A DNA stretch of 64,000 nucleotides from Sequoia sempervirens (GCA_007258455.2 VDFB02321250.1:1-64000), one strand, 5' to 3'. Shown: positions 24,183 to 36,240, numbered from the stretch's first letter. Made by a program: numbers and translations. Notes: generated from the sequence alone by a model not told the origin.

Positions 24183-25004
24183 TATGTGTCTAGCTTTTGC
24201 TCCTAGCCATGAGAAGCACACTTATCAGAACCATCAATGTAGATAGTGATAGCCTCCCTAAAACTTGCTGATGGTTATATTGTCTTGCTTGAGATCTAGG
24301 TTCGACTCTTGGTCCATTTTTATTTTTTCTCATAGTTATGTAATTAGCAAGAGACATTGCTTTTTGAATCTTTGGAGGGAGATATCTATATTCTGCATAC
24401 ATGGCATGAATATCATGTTGCATTGGGTGTTGTGCTTCCCTCATAGGGATTTCTTCCCTCTAAATGAAAGTAGGATGAGGAGGTCTATCAATAGACCTAA
24501 GCATGGTTCTTTGTGTGTGACTTTTTTGTTTATTATGGTTATTGTTATTGGCTTTTTTTTTTTTTATTCAAGGGGTAAACGCTTTTGACCGGAGCTATGA
24601 ACCGGATACAATCATTCAACAATACCACCCCAACGGGGTTTGAACCATGGTGGCAAGAACAATAATGCCACCTATAAACCATCACACCATGTCAATACCG
24701 GCGTTATTGTTATTGGCTTCATCAAAACATTCCTCACTAATTTGATTATTGGAATTTACTGCATTATTTGGTATTTTTTGGTTGTTATGCATCATATGTA
24801 ACATTTGTCCCATCATATCTAGTAAAGGTTAAATTTCCTTTCAAACTTATCTACAGGATATTCTGAAGCTTCCTTCTCTCTTTCTATATTTACTTCTTCT
24901 ACCTCAAATTTCAAAAGAGTTTTTGTTTCTTTGCTCTTGGGAAATTGATGTTGAGTTTTTCTAAGTTCCCTTTGCTGATACCTACTGGCTCTGTCACTTG
25001 ACAT
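24183..25004 (-). pseudogene. retroelement gag remnant
   Basis: The ATG at 25004 (minus strand) opens MSSDRASRYQQRELRKTQ, followed by charged sequence and a stop near 24819. Further frames are Asn/Met/Gln-rich (about 24820-24720). After the SINE they continue with 24444-24190, including AEYRYLPPKIQKAM. Another frame near 24190 reads YIDGSDKCASHG and EQKLDTY, similar to the start of a plant Ty3 capsid domain. It lies just inside a PBS and an LTR end at 25054. It may belong with the integrase remnant at 20776-22170, but the two flanking LTRs do not look alike, so I keep them apart. Confidence 0.45.
24555..24702 (-). mobile_element. tRNA-derived SINE with perfect 17-bp TSD
   Basis: On the minus strand: a 5' part with an A-box-like TGGTGTGATGG, a B-box-like GGTTCAAACCCC about 30 bp later, and a 3' poly-A tail (plus-strand T run at 24555-24565). 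The 17-bp sequence GTTATTGTTATTGGCTT occurs on both sides, at 24538-24554 and 24703-24719. Box A, box B, A-tail and a long target duplication together are diagnostic of a SINE. It is inserted in the gag remnant, so it is younger than that element. The family name is not known to me, although an Au-type SINE is possible. Confidence 0.85.
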
Positions 25005-25034
25005 GCACCAGAAGAAAATCTCATAGGCTGGCAA

Positions 25035-25052
25035 GATCAAACTCTGATACCA
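25035..25052 (-). other. primer binding site of the gag remnant element
   Basis: On the minus strand this reads TGGTATCAGAGTTTGATC, a good initiator-tRNA primer site. It lies one base from an LTR end whose minus-strand sequence is GGGAATATTACA (25054). The far end of this LTR was not found. Confidence 0.65.
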
Positions 25053-25053
25053 T

Positions 25054-28000
25054 TGTAATATTCCCAAAGAATGTTTTATGATATATGTCCAATTTTAATC
25101 CACTTGAATAATTTCTCACAGTTAGCTTCACTAATCAAATTAATTACTAAATATTAAATATTAATCAAATTGTGTTTTCTTAATGTTTTTCTTGGGATAT
25201 TAAAATTTGTTGTTGAAGTTGAATTGTGATCCATATACCTAGACATTATGAATTGGAAAAAGTTTACACACAGAAAGTGACTTTCTAGCATAATGTAGAT
25301 TGTGTTGGACAGTGTTTCTTGGAGACACATTCCTGAGGGTTTACCCTGTTCTCTGGAATGGGGATGTCTTGGGGCTGACTAGATGGGATGAAATGCCCCC
25401 CTGCCACTCACCTGAGTAGCGCCCCCAAAGGACCATTCATCAGAGTGGGCCCACAGATGTGGGATATCCTTTGGACTCTCCTCTACAAGGGGGATGCCTA
25501 GTGTGGCTGGGGGATGTGTGGATGTTCCTTGACTCTTTCAGGGATGGCAGGATGCCCCCCATGTCAAAACAAACTGACTACACACTTAAATTGGAAAAGA
25601 AAAAAATGAAACATAAAACCCTAACCCTAAACCTATAGGGGGGTTCAGCAAGCTCCTCAATCTAAAAGACTTATAAATACTGTAGCCCATGCTTTATTGC
25701 AATCATGAAAATAGGAATAGAGGAAGGGAGGAAGAGGAAGAAGAATTCCTGTTGTCATTCAACATTTAAAAAAAATAAAAATACAAAAAATGGTGCATGC
25801 ACCATGAAAGTCTCTATGGCCTCAAAGGCTTGAATTTGGGAATGCATGAGGGCGTTGCCTTGGACCTTTTGAGGTGCATTGTGCCTTAACTCTTCTAGGG
25901 GCTGGTGCTGCTAGATCCCCACTTTGTTTTTAAAAAACAAAAAATAAAAATTGTTTTGGGCTGTGTTGGATTAAATCTGAAGTAATTGAATTCCATTTAT
26001 CCTTTTGATTTGCTGAATCAATCTCAGTTCTAAGTAATGCTACTATGGTTATGGTCAAATGATTTAGAAAGTAAATATAATGATCTTAGTGAAGATGCTT
26101 GGATTTCACACAACATTGGCATTACAACTTGTGAACCTCATCATCTAGTTCTATTCTTGTGTATCCCTTACTTGGGAACACACCTAGGCTCTTGATCAAT
26201 ATTATAAAATGACCCTCTCAAAATTTGTCTGGCTTTGGTGTATCTACTTTTATTCATTTGATGACTAATGCTGGAGCCTGGTACTCTTTTTTTTCTTCAA
26301 ATGATGAATGGCAACAGATTTAATCATATTTGAAAACAACATGGCTGATATTGAGACATCGAATGGTGCAGGAGATGATCCTACAGATTCTTAACAGTGG
26401 AGTCTTGTAATCAAGTAGATGGTTGTGTAATCTGACATAGTGGAGTCTTGGTCAATGGTACAATCTCTCCTCAAGTTAGGGGTAAAGACATGTTAAGATT
26501 TGTTTTCTTTGATGGAAAATATAATGTTATAACTTACTTTGCAACTTGTCTTTTTGTTTTTTGTAGTTAAATTTTCAAATATTTGATTTTTATATATTAT
26601 TTTATAATAGCTTGCCCTCCGCCATCGCTTAAGTCTTAAAAAATACTTCCCATCCCCAAAACACATTCCCCTGTCAAGGAAACATGGAGAGACACTGGCA
26701 TTGGCATCTTAGATTTGTTTTGTGGGTTCATCTTTAATTTTCTGCATTGTTTGCAATCTGCAGCATATAGATTTTGGAACAAAGCTCCAGTTTCCTAAAA
26801 AACAGGGTTTTCTCTAACTTCTTTTTGGAGTAAATTCCAAACTTGAGAATTGAAAATTATCTACAATTTCTTGCTTTATTTGGGATCAAAATTTCTGAGA
26901 TTAATTTGGGCTTGTACAGTAACAATTTTGCCTGAAATATCATTTCCAACCTCTCCCCTGAATTTGTGCTGTGCTCAATCCTGGGGGCAGTTTGGGAGAA
27001 AATTTCATTAAAATTCTTGAAAACTAATAGGTCACCTAGCTGGAGGTGTAGTTCTCTTACAGTTGCTTGGAATTCAAAACTGTAAGATGTGTAGGAAATC
27101 TTAGGCTATGCTCAAGATACACTAACCAAAATAATTGCTGATGGGCTACGTATTTATTCTCTTAAATTTGAGAAAACTCTCCAAACAACCCTAAATCGCA
27201 TAATAAGAAAAAATAAGATTCCTAAACTAATGGTTTTTTGAAAACTTGTGTTTTTATGAATTTCATATTGCAACAGGTTCTTTTCGCTTGGGGGGACTTT
27301 TGTCACGTAACATTTCAGAAGCACTTCACATTCTATTTTTAGTCTTTTCTGTGCTTACTATAAACAGCGTGACATCCAAAGGCAGAAAGCAGAGTAGTTC
27401 CACAGCAAGACATCTCTTTGCAAAGATTGCATTCTTTTGTGCACAGCACTCTCATGTCAATTTCATTGCAGTAGCTTTCTCATGTATCAGCCTGTAATTC
27501 GTTGCAAGACATAGCTCTCTCATATATCAACCTATAATTCATATTATTACAGTTTTTGTTTGGAAGCTTTGTTCTTCAAAAACTTCATTGAATTTGCAGG
27601 TGCTTTCTAACTCTGGGTGTGCAGGTGTACTCAAATCTTCTTGCCTGCTTAATATTTGTGCCCTTCTTGCCTGTTTTCTATGATTTCATTATTTGTTTTG
27701 CCGGTGCCAAGAGGAATCTTACACAGAAAAATTACTCCCTTTGGAGAATTGAAGAATTTTAATTCTAAAAGCTAGTATTTTATGCATTACCATGTAGGAC
27801 CGATATTAGAAGTGCAAGGATTTACATCAATCTGTGAATCAAATAATTTGCAAAAATAAAATTAAATCATTCCCTAAGGCTAAAATGTATGTCATTTTGC
27901 AAAGCTTTCCTTATAGGAGAAGAATCGGATCCAGTAACCAACAAATTTTTCTTAGACATTTTCTGCAGTTTATATTTATCTTTTTTCTTTCAAAAGAAAT

Positions 28001-28149
28001 TTCTTTTCTTATTTATTCATGGACTATTTAATCTTCATGCTTCTTTATTTTATCATGTAACTGTTAGATATTTTCCATCCAAATGAAGTTATGTAACTTC
28101 TCTACAGTGAATAAATTGCCTTGCCATGTTTTTTTTGTGATAACTCAGG
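25054..28149. other. intronic sequence, LTR of unknown length at the left
   Basis: It begins with the LTR end at 25054. Beyond that are GC-richer stretches (25330-25570) and AT-rich sequence, with no supported coding frame. The open frame 27246-27497 begins with GTG, has no family features and is not called. A short local duplication (CTCATRTATCARCCTRTAATTC) occurs at about 27478-27545. The acceptor of exon 2 lies at 28140-28149. Confidence 0.45.
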
Positions 28150-28454
28150 CCTTCAGCTGTACAAAAGTCCCTCAAAGGGCGCATTTATCATGAAACATAC
28201 GGGTGCCAAATGAATGTCAATGACATGGAAATTGTTCTGGCAATCATGAAAAGTGCTGGATATACAGAAGTTGTAGATACACCAGAGAATGCCGAGGTCA
28301 TCTTCATCAACACATGTGCGATTCGTGAAAATGCTGAACAAAAGGTGTGGCAGAGGCTTAACTACTTTTGGTTTTTGAAAAGGGAGTGGAAAACCAACAT
28401 TCAGAAACGGCGAGCATGGTCAGTTGTTCCTCCAAAGGTTGTTGTGCTGGGATG
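28150..28454 (+). pseudogene. CDK5RAP1-like: exon 2 of MiaB/CDK5RAP1-like methylthiotransferase, 5' part
   Basis: The frame from 28150 contains the UPF0004 (methylthiotransferase N-terminal) signature: [12 protein letters not shown] with the first cluster Cys, then [19 protein letters not shown] with the second. The eukaryotic WFLKREWK segment follows, and then VVVLGC with the third Cys codon. These three Cys bind the auxiliary 4Fe-4S cluster used to add a methylthio group to i6A37 of organellar tRNAs. At 28454 the codon for the third Cys is cut by the retrotransposon LTR. Reading then continues into the LTR and stops within about 130 bp (frame to 28584). Family assignment is strong. Organelle location is inferred from exon 1 and from plant relatives. 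Confidence 0.9.
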
Positions 28455-29224
28455 TGTTGATGTGTGTTTTATCATACACCAAACATTCAGAATAAAAATG
28501 TCCAAAGACACTTTATCCTCTCTTGAAAAACCACCGCATAGGCGATTCCAAGGTTTCTTTAGTCGGGTCTCGACGTGTGGATAAGTTCAATGGTCGTTGT
28601 GATAATGCTGGTAATAAACAAGGGGACTTACGTAGAAAGTCTGCACAAGTTCGGGGACTTAGGAAATTTATCTTTGTAGGTTCTCAATTAGGACTTTCAA
28701 TTGTGGATCTCAAAAAAAATGGCAAAAAGAATAGGGTTCAGAGAATCTAGTCTAAGCCTAGGAAATCAAGAGACAGTAAGGACTTGGTGAAGCGAAATAA
28801 ACCACATTTTGTTTCGCCTCCTGTTGGACAACATACGCAAAAATGGGTGCAATCTTCAAAGGGGTTGTGAGAATAATTTTCAAACCTCGGATAAGGTTGA
28901 AGTTAGGCTTCCACACTTAGGAGCTCAGGCTAACTTTACGCATCGGATGAAAATCATCCATCCGAAGAAAGTATGAGCTACACTTCACCAATGAGTCGAT
29001 ACGATCAATCTTTCATTCAATTAACAACTTTCAAAGCAAATTCTATCTAAGCTAACTTTAATTCTAATCTATGGTGGAAGATAATATGCAACCTCGCTTA
29101 CTATTCAACAATAAGAAGTGATTCAAGGCAAATCATGCTCAAGAGCTTTTATCATTCAAAATAGTCTCAATGCGACAATATACATAACAGGTCTCCACAC
29201 AAAATGAAAATGAGAGAGCACTAG

Positions 29225-29234
29225 TTTATATAGA
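29225..29234 (-). promoter_or_regulatory. TATA box of the giant LTR (left copy)
   Basis: Minus strand TCTATATAAA, followed by ACTAGTGCTCTCTCATTTTC, where transcription would start about 25-30 bp downstream. It lies about 140 bp past the stop of the LTR ORF and about 770 bp before the LTR end. That puts the ORF in U3 and leaves a short R-U5. Conserved at 44715-44724. Confidence 0.65.
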
Positions 29235-29376
29235 GCTCCAAAAATGAAATGAAGGGCCGAGATTAAAACAAGATCAACGGCCGAGATTATTACAACCAAA
29301 CCCTAATTAGGGTTTCCCAAAATAACAAGAGTTAACCATCAGAAAACTATCAGAAAAGTGGCAGTTCCAGCTATAA

Positions 29377-32300
29377 TCAAGGAGAGGCGTCCTTATCCAT
29401 TCGAGTGGCATTGTGTTTGGCGAATCTGGACACTACGGCAATGACTTCGTCCATCGTGACAGGAGGTAACATGCTGATCCGGAATTCTAGTCCGTCCAAC
29501 TTCTCGGCGCATCTGGCAAAGGTACCTTCCCAATCTGTCTCCTGCTTCTCAAAATCTTTCCGAATGGATGAGAGTCTTGCCACTCTCGCAAAGTCCTGCT
29601 TCGAAAATGGTCCAGCGGTCGGGAAGAAAGTTTCTTGAACTTTTTGCTTCAGTCTCTCTAACTGCATGTCGTTCTCCCGGATGACTTCATGGTCGAACAC
29701 ATCTGTAGTTATCATGCACATCTTCTCCTGGATTTTCCTGACCTGTTCTTCAATTCCAAGCCCATCGATCCTCGCCTTCTCCAATACTTCTTCTCTTATT
29801 GTCACTGCCCAAAACCAGTGATGAAAATCATATGCTGCCCCTGCAGCGATCACCCTTTTATCAACTAACTCCTCCCTCGGAGTGCTCTTCAAAATCCTAA
29901 GGCTCGGAATAAGCCTTTCTTGCATATCTGGGATACCATCCCATGTCTCTGCCATATCCATCAACCTAGAAAGAAACGAAGAGGTTCGTCCATAAGCAAG
30001 CGCCAACCTCTCCATGAACAAGGCAGCTTCCATGCCTTCACCTGCCATCCAGTCTTGCGCTTCCCTGGCTGTCACCATTCCATGCTCAACTTCCTGAGTC
30101 ATCTCCTGTGATGAATTGAGGAGAGGAGGAACAGTTGCATTGCCTTGATCTAGCGGCTGGGTCAAATGCTGGATATATTCTTTGAGACGTTTGACCTCAT
30201 TCTTATATTCCTTCTTCTTGGTCACTTCCTTTTCCAGTCTCGCTTTAATGGTCGAGACAGAATTATCTAACTCTTCTACTTCCTGACCTTTTGATGTCGG
30301 ACCAAGGTCAACAGTGGTGATAGCATACTCCTGCGGAGTGATTTCGTCCATTGGTTTGTCCACTGTAGGTACTGCAATGTGCACGGAACGGTGGCCTGTC
30401 TCATTCCTCTGGATGGTGGAAAACTTTTTGGCGGGCTTCTTGGTGGCAACTTGTTCTAATCTTGCCAAGAAATCGGCAGTATCGTCCTCTTCTCCCTGTT
30501 GAGCCTCAGCAGGCACCTGAACTTTCATTCTTTCTAATAGCCAGTCTGGAATGGTTGACTGTTCAATGCCATCCTCCACTTGGACCTCGTCTTCGTTTGG
30601 AACATCCATGACTCCTCTGAGGGCGGAAATCATTCCTTCCTCTAAGTCATTATCCCGGACATCCATGTCATTGTCTGAACCTAAAATCTCTGTGCCGGCT
30701 GGTGATGCAGGCTCTTCATCATCTAGTTGGATAGGTTCATTGTTCACTTCCTGAGCTGCAAGAGGTTCGAGCATCTCAACCAAGGAGTCGTCTATATTAG
30801 CCACCAAATGGTCAACATTCCTGGACGCCGCTGACCGAGAAGGTCCTCCTTTATGCTTCTTGGAAACAGGTTCTGCACTTGGCACCATTTCTTTTCTTTT
30901 CTCTCCGATACCGGCCATGTCTTGATGGGATGCCCCAGCATTAGAAGAGTATGACTCTGATTCGCTCAACAGGTCATAGGTGAGCGTGATTCCCTTCTGT
31001 CTCAATTCCTGGGCATGACAATCAACCCACCACTGGGAATACTTAGTTACTGGCCTCATTAGGGTGGCTAGGTCTGCGTGCTCAGGCTCTGACCATTTCA
31101 CCGGAGGGAGAGGTCTGCTTTCCTCAAAGCGCGGCTGGACATGATTTCCATCATCTTGAAGCTGATCAGGCACTCGGCAGAACTCGATTGTTCTCATAAA
31201 ATCCAAGGACATTCTGGACCACATCTTCCGCCTGACCTCATACTCATCGGCTGCATTTGCCCAGAAATCCTCCAATTCCTGTCTGTGCTTGTACTTCCTT
31301 CCTTCCACCGTCCGAATGTTGTGATGTGGGTCATAGTTGACCCTGGACTTGTATGCCGTGAAAGGGTACCATTGGATTTCTAATCTAGCACTTTCAGCCG
31401 CTTGTGCTGATGGACAGTACTCTAGCATGTTCCCGATGAAGAATGGGAATGTGACGGACGCCTTCTTGGTCGGCCTCTGAATACTCTGATACTCTTCTAA
31501 CTGTCTCAAAACCTCAAGCAATATCATCCGATCAGTCGGATAGATAGGCAATTTATAGGGATTTCCAGTAAATCCCTGGATCCTGATATATGTAAATTTA
31601 GGGAACTGGATGAACCAAGACCCATATTTGCTGATAAGACTTTTCGCTTCATGGCTCAGCCTTTGGTGCACTCCTCCTTGAAGCTTTCTGGTAATGTGCA
31701 TTAGGAATGCATCATGTACCCTCCTGAAGTGAGTCTTCTCCTTCACTGGAGCTGAGGATAGCAGTCGTAAGGCCTAAGCTCGTTCTCCCCATTGCCAATT
31801 CTGCCCTTGCAGATCAACCCTGGATATTTGTATGACCTGGCTAATAGGTATACCACGTATGAACTCATGTGAAAAGACTTGGTCTTTTCAAGGTTGATCA
31901 GCTGCTCATGGAGGTTGTCACTTATCATTCGTGACCAGTTGAACATTTTAACTCCGGAGGTGACCTCGTCGATGAAGTAGTACATCCAGCTCTCAAAGAA
32001 GGCGCCCTGCGGGTTGCCAGCTATTCTGTTCAGCATCAGCACAATATCCCCAAAATCTTCCTTGAAGTCTGTGCGGCGAGGCCTCTTGGGCAACTTCTTG
32101 ATTGATGGCTTTGGCTTGTCCATCCAAACCTTGTTGACTGTTGTGGCACATAGATCTGGCTGACCATCATATAGCATTTTGGCTTCTTCTTTGGTCTTAT
32201 AGACCGTTCTTGAATGCTCTGGAATGCCGAAGGTCTCCTGAATTGATACTTCGTTCAAGTGTGCCAAGATCCTTCCGTCAGGGGCGATAATCTGTCTTTT

Positions 32301-32590
32301 CTGGGCATCATAATGGCGAGCACATTCCACCATTAACTCAGCACAATCCATGGCCGGAGGGAATCCAGCTGCTTGGAATATCCCGTTTCTGATCATTCTT
32401 TGGGCTATTGCTGAGGGAAGTCTTTTCTGACCGTATACTCTCTTTTGAATTCGTCAAAGTCAACGTGCCCAAGGTCAGTATCCACGACATTCTTCCACTT
32501 TGAGATGACTTTAGTCTCCTTCTGAGCACCCTTGTTGGCGAACTTCATTTTCAGCTTCCTGGATAATCCGCCTTCCGTGTCCGTCAACCT
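29377..32590 (-). pseudogene. LTR-encoded unknown protein, left (3' LTR) copy with two frameshifts
   Basis: The same unknown protein frame as in the right LTR. Here it is broken by two single-base deletions relative to that copy, near 32450 and near 31745. The largest open piece, 31746-29377, is 789 codons. In the retroviral RNA this 3'-LTR copy would be the translated one, as the last cistron. The whole frame is about 1070 codons with no retroviral enzyme motif. It consists of an N-terminal half with ordered-looking composition, an acidic low-complexity middle with a basic KKHKGG-type patch, a predicted coiled coil (around VSTIKARLEKEVTKKKEY), and a helical C-terminal region. I do not recognise it. 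Conservation of the frame in both LTRs argues that it was coding when the element inserted. The indels may be recent mutation or sequencing error. Confidence 0.7.
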
Positions 32591-32604
32591 GCAGTCATAA
32601 AATT
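32591..32604 (-). other. possible splice acceptor before the LTR ORF
   Basis: On the minus strand the ORF is preceded by TTTTATGACTGCAG, a good 3' splice site after an A/T-rich stretch, with an in-frame stop just upstream. The frame has no ATG at its very start (TTG; the first ATG is about 13 codons in). A spliced subgenomic mRNA would explain both facts. No donor was assigned. Confidence 0.4.
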
Positions 32605-34342
32605 AACATTAATATAAAGACCTTTTAAAATAATTTAAACCTCGTGCCTTGGATTCGAAAAATTGACTTTCAGCTGTTCAAACAATTAATTTGCTGCGAA
32701 AAAGCAAGCTGAAAGTGACTTGAATGAATTTGAAAATCTTGCCAGAACTTCGTCAAGATGAAAGGGCATAAAAAGATAGCAAATTTAACTGACCAATCAC
32801 CAAACCTCAGAGAAGGATCGTCAAATGCAAATCAGATTTAAGAAATCTGATTTTTTTGAAAAGTGCGCCCCTCTTCAAGAAGAATTCAGCTTTGAATAAA
32901 TATCCTTTTCTTTTCCCGCGAAAAATTCCTCAGCATAACACTGCTTTTCTCTGTGAGAAAATTCGACTTTGCTAATGGACGAATTAATTGCCTGACGATT
33001 TCGAGAAAGATTAAATTTCTCTTCAGCTGTGTGTGAAAAATGAGTTGCTGAAACTCATTATAATGCTGAGAGGTTGAATTCGATTTAGTAACTGCCATCT
33101 TTCTTCTTGATCCTCGATTTGTTTTCATTTTCCAAACAGGCAACTTTCCTTTTATTTTCCGACAAGGCTCAGTCTCGAACTTATCCGAGCAAATCTCCAA
33201 AATTTGATTTTTTTATTTAATGTTTATCTCTGATTTTTCGAATTTTTTAAATAAACATTAAATAATTTAATTAAATTCATGGTGAATTTAATTTTCTTCT
33301 TGCCGGATTTCATCTCCGCCTGGCGTGCTTTACTTTCGTCCGATTCGTGTCTGGCAATTTTGATTTTGTCCAAGGAATTTTTAAATTCCAAATAGTTGAG
33401 AATTAATTATTAAAATATTAAAATATTTTAATTAATTCTAACCCGTTCGTCTTGGACCCATGGCTATTTCCATTTTTCTTCCGTTTTTCTTGGCTGAGAG
33501 TGTATTTTCCGATTTCGTCCTTAATTTCGTCTAGCCAAACCAAATCTTAAGCCATTCCGTCGAGAATTTCACTGCCAGATCCTCATTTTTCTTTGCCGAG
33601 GCGAGATTTTAAGCTCATTTTTCTCTATCCAAGTCAAATATTTCCTTGCTCGGTCGAATTTTTCTAGGCAATATCCTTGTCCGAATGTCTTTGCCGGTTG
33701 AATTTTCCTGACGTCTAACATATTCTACATCCCTTTGGTCAAGGACGATCCTTCCTTTCCCTTTACCTCGTGCATTTTTCTATGGTCAAAGTTGACAATT
33801 TCTTCGCATTTTCCATACTTAGGCAAATTTGGCCCTTCATTTCCCTCATCGTATTAGGCATATTCCGTTTCATTCCTTGCCATATCCTGATGTTCTTTAG
33901 CACATGTCCTTTCAAGCTTAGCATTTGTCATTTCAAAAATGTCTGGATGTCTAGCCAACGTCTTCATTTTCCATCCATTAGCCTCTATACTTAGAGCTTT
34001 TCTTTGGATTTGGCCTTGACACTTAGCCAAAAATCATCATCTTATCATCTTGGGCGGAATTCATTGGCATCTTGGACGGTCATCATGGATTCCTTTAGCA
34101 ACTTGCTAACTCCTTCCAAGTGCATGGTGGACATCTCTCCTCTTTGGATATGCATCTTGGACGTAGATCATGGATGTCTTAGTACTTATTCCCATCGTTT
34201 TATCCTTTGGAAATGATATAATGTTTGGCCAAAAATTATCCTTCCACCTTTTTAGGCTTTCATATTTAGCATATTTCGAAATTTTCCCTTGGTAGGCATC
34301 AACACTTAGTAAAATTTCAATTTTTTCTTACTTCATAAGTCT

Positions 34343-34530
34343 AGGCGGACTTTACTTGACTTTCAGCCAAGTCCCACCCTTTAAGGGCGGACTTCTCAAG
34401 CATTTTGGACGAGTTTCATGCACATGGGCGGCCTTTGAAGGTCTTTGGGATGTCTCCCTTTGAAGATGGCGGACTTCTAGCCTTCTTTGGACGTGCCTTT
34501 TGGTGCTAGGCGGACTTTAGAAGCACTTTG
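34343..34530. repeat. spaced GGCGGACTT repeats in U3
   Basis: Five or six imperfect copies of GGCGGACTTY, each followed within about 25 bp by a TTTGGAC or TTTGGGA motif, at roughly 45-bp spacing. The same array is at 49834-50021 in the other LTR. Confidence 0.6.
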
Positions 34531-34814
34531 GACATCCCTTCTTTCATGGCGAATTTTCCAGACTTGCACAGATTTCTCACAAACTTCACCATTTTTGAGT
34601 TGATTTTTATGATTTCATCTTCGAACCTGATTGATCTTGACTGGTTTTTGACTGGTTTTTCCAGATTCTCGAACGTTTTCAGTCTGATTTTCATGCTTTT
34701 TACTTGTTTTTTCCAGATTTTTCGAAAAATTTTCAAAATTTTCAATTCGATTTTCCGAGAGTTCTATTGAGTTTTTCGAACTTCTGAGTGCGTTTTCAGA
34801 ACTCGGGACCCTTC

Positions 34815-34880
34815 TAAAAATAGAAACTTTCCAAAAATAGAAACTTTCCAAAAATAGAAACTTTCTAAAAATAGAAAAAG
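34815..34880. repeat. 17-bp tandem repeat near the U3 start
   Basis: Four copies of AAAAATAGAAACTTTCC in the left LTR. The right LTR (50294-50340) has three. This is a recent copy-number change between two LTRs that were identical at insertion. Confidence 0.8.
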
Positions 34881-35213
34881 CAACCCTAAAAAATAGGGAA
34901 CCTTGTTTGGTCCAAAAATGCCAAAAATGAAAAATCTAAAAAGCAACTTCTCCTAAAAAATAGGAAGTGTCAGAATTGGCCGAATTTACAGTTGATCTTC
35001 GTCTCTTGGGCCTTCTGAGCGCTTCCATGACATCTACGCATTGATTCAAGCATGAATTACTGACTCGGCTCGGGTGACTCTCGGCAAACTGACCTGAAAC
35101 TCTTGGCAAAGTGATCTCATGTAACCATTGCAAGGAGACAGAACCCTAAAAACTAGCAAGCAACTGGGGGTCCCCATCAGCGATGGGGCGATGTGTGAAA
35201 AGGTCACAACATC

Positions 35214-35232
35214 TGGCGACTCCACGTGGGGA
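35214..35232 (+). other. tRNA-Arg-like primer-site sequence at the 'wrong' end
   Basis: TGGCGACTCCACGTGGGGA begins 2 nt inside the left LTR on the plus strand. Its first ten bases match the complement of a plant tRNA-Arg 3' end, the primer class reported for Ogre-type elements. All long coding frames run on the opposite strand, for which this end should carry a polypurine tract. Confidence 0.45.
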
Positions 35233-36240
35233 ATGTTCCTGGACATTCCAAAGATAATATCCACTTCAAATCCGGAATCTTGAATTAATTCTATCTAACT
35301 TATCCCTTGACCAAGAAGAGTACTCAAAAGGGAAGAGAACTCCTAAATTATATCAAGACATCTTATCCTTCAGTTATAAGTGTGTGCACATGGGTTTATT
35401 CCTGTCTCTTAAGACCAATACGACTCTTTGGTTCCGTGATGGCTTTCCAGTGCATTTCTGGTCTTAGCTCCAAAAGCATCCTTGGATAGAGCCTCGCTGC
35501 CAGCGAGCGTCCATAGCCCCGGCGAGGTTATCTGCTATAATCTCACGGAGATTGCTCTACTTCCGGCGATTTATTTCTTTTGTTTTGATTTCTTTGGTAC
35601 ACCTGTAGAGATTTCCGCACACCCAAAAGCCAAGTGTTTTGATTTTTCATTCTTTCTTTTTGATTCATTTTGATATTCTTTTCTTTTCATATATTTCCAC
35701 ACTTTGGCCTGTAAGCAATGAAGCTCACCTGGGTTTGAGCATTATAGTGGCGCTGAAGCAAGACTTCTGATTACCTTCTAGCCAACAACTTCACCTAGGA
35801 GACCATAATGACTCAGAGAACTCTTTTAAGTGTGTGAAATGTAATAACTGTAAGATCCGGTACCAAGACACAATAGATGACTTCCTTCCCAGTCAAGTAC
35901 TAACCTCAACCTTAAGATACTTTAAAGACAATTAATCTAGGATTCATAGATCTTCCATAAATGTTTACCCGAGGAATACTCACAACCTTCCTTAGCAAGG
36001 TCAAACCAAAATGTGTGCGTGTAAGCAACATCACCCTTCTCGCGGAATGGGACACCCTCCTTATTGAAAGCAACACAAAGCAAAGCGAAACGAAAGCAAA
36101 CGGGAAGCAAACAACTAATCTAAGAAAACAAAGACAACTACTCTAAGGAAAGCGAGGAAAAACAACTAATCTAACGGAAGCAAAAACAAAACCCGAAAGC
36201 AACTATTCTAACTATACACAAACAAGCTCCATCAAGGAAC
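35233..36240 (-). other. noncoding region between gag-pol stop and 3' LTR
   Basis: About 1 kb with no long frame. The part next to the gag-pol stop (36060-36230) is A/G-rich on the plus strand, with repeated CAACTAATCTA and AAAGCRAA motifs, so it is pyrimidine-rich in the element's RNA. No obvious polypurine tract on the coding strand. Confidence 0.5.

Larger units (their letters stand above)
9274..28149 (+). other. predicted 18.9 kb intron filled with transposons
   Basis: Donor GTAAGT at 9274. Acceptor: a T-rich tract followed by GATAACTCAG, ending at 28149. Phases match on both sides. The interior holds a stack of retroelements, described separately, and I see no other host exon. Introns of this size are well known in conifers. 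The intron is a prediction, because no transcript was available to confirm the join. Confidence 0.5.
28455..35211 (-). repeat. 3' LTR (left copy) of the giant element
   Basis: 6757 bp. On the minus strand it runs TGTTGTGACC...CACATCAACA. By eye it differs from the right copy by a few dozen substitutions and small indels, including a roughly 27-bp gap near 28545 and one extra copy of a 17-bp U3 repeat. Confidence 0.9.

Noticed and set aside
24555..24702. A functional tRNA gene
   Set aside because: A- and B-box-like sequences are present but there is no cloverleaf that I can fold. The poly-A tail and target duplication identify a SINE.
28210..28584. A 124-codon frame beginning [10 protein letters not shown] and ending in RVSTCG
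   Set aside because: Its first two thirds are real methylthiotransferase sequence. The rest is a read-through into the inserted LTR, not a separate gene.
29405..31383. Plus-strand open frames in the giant LTR, repeated at 44895-46872
   Set aside because: They are antisense shadows of the long minus-strand frame and have no family features.
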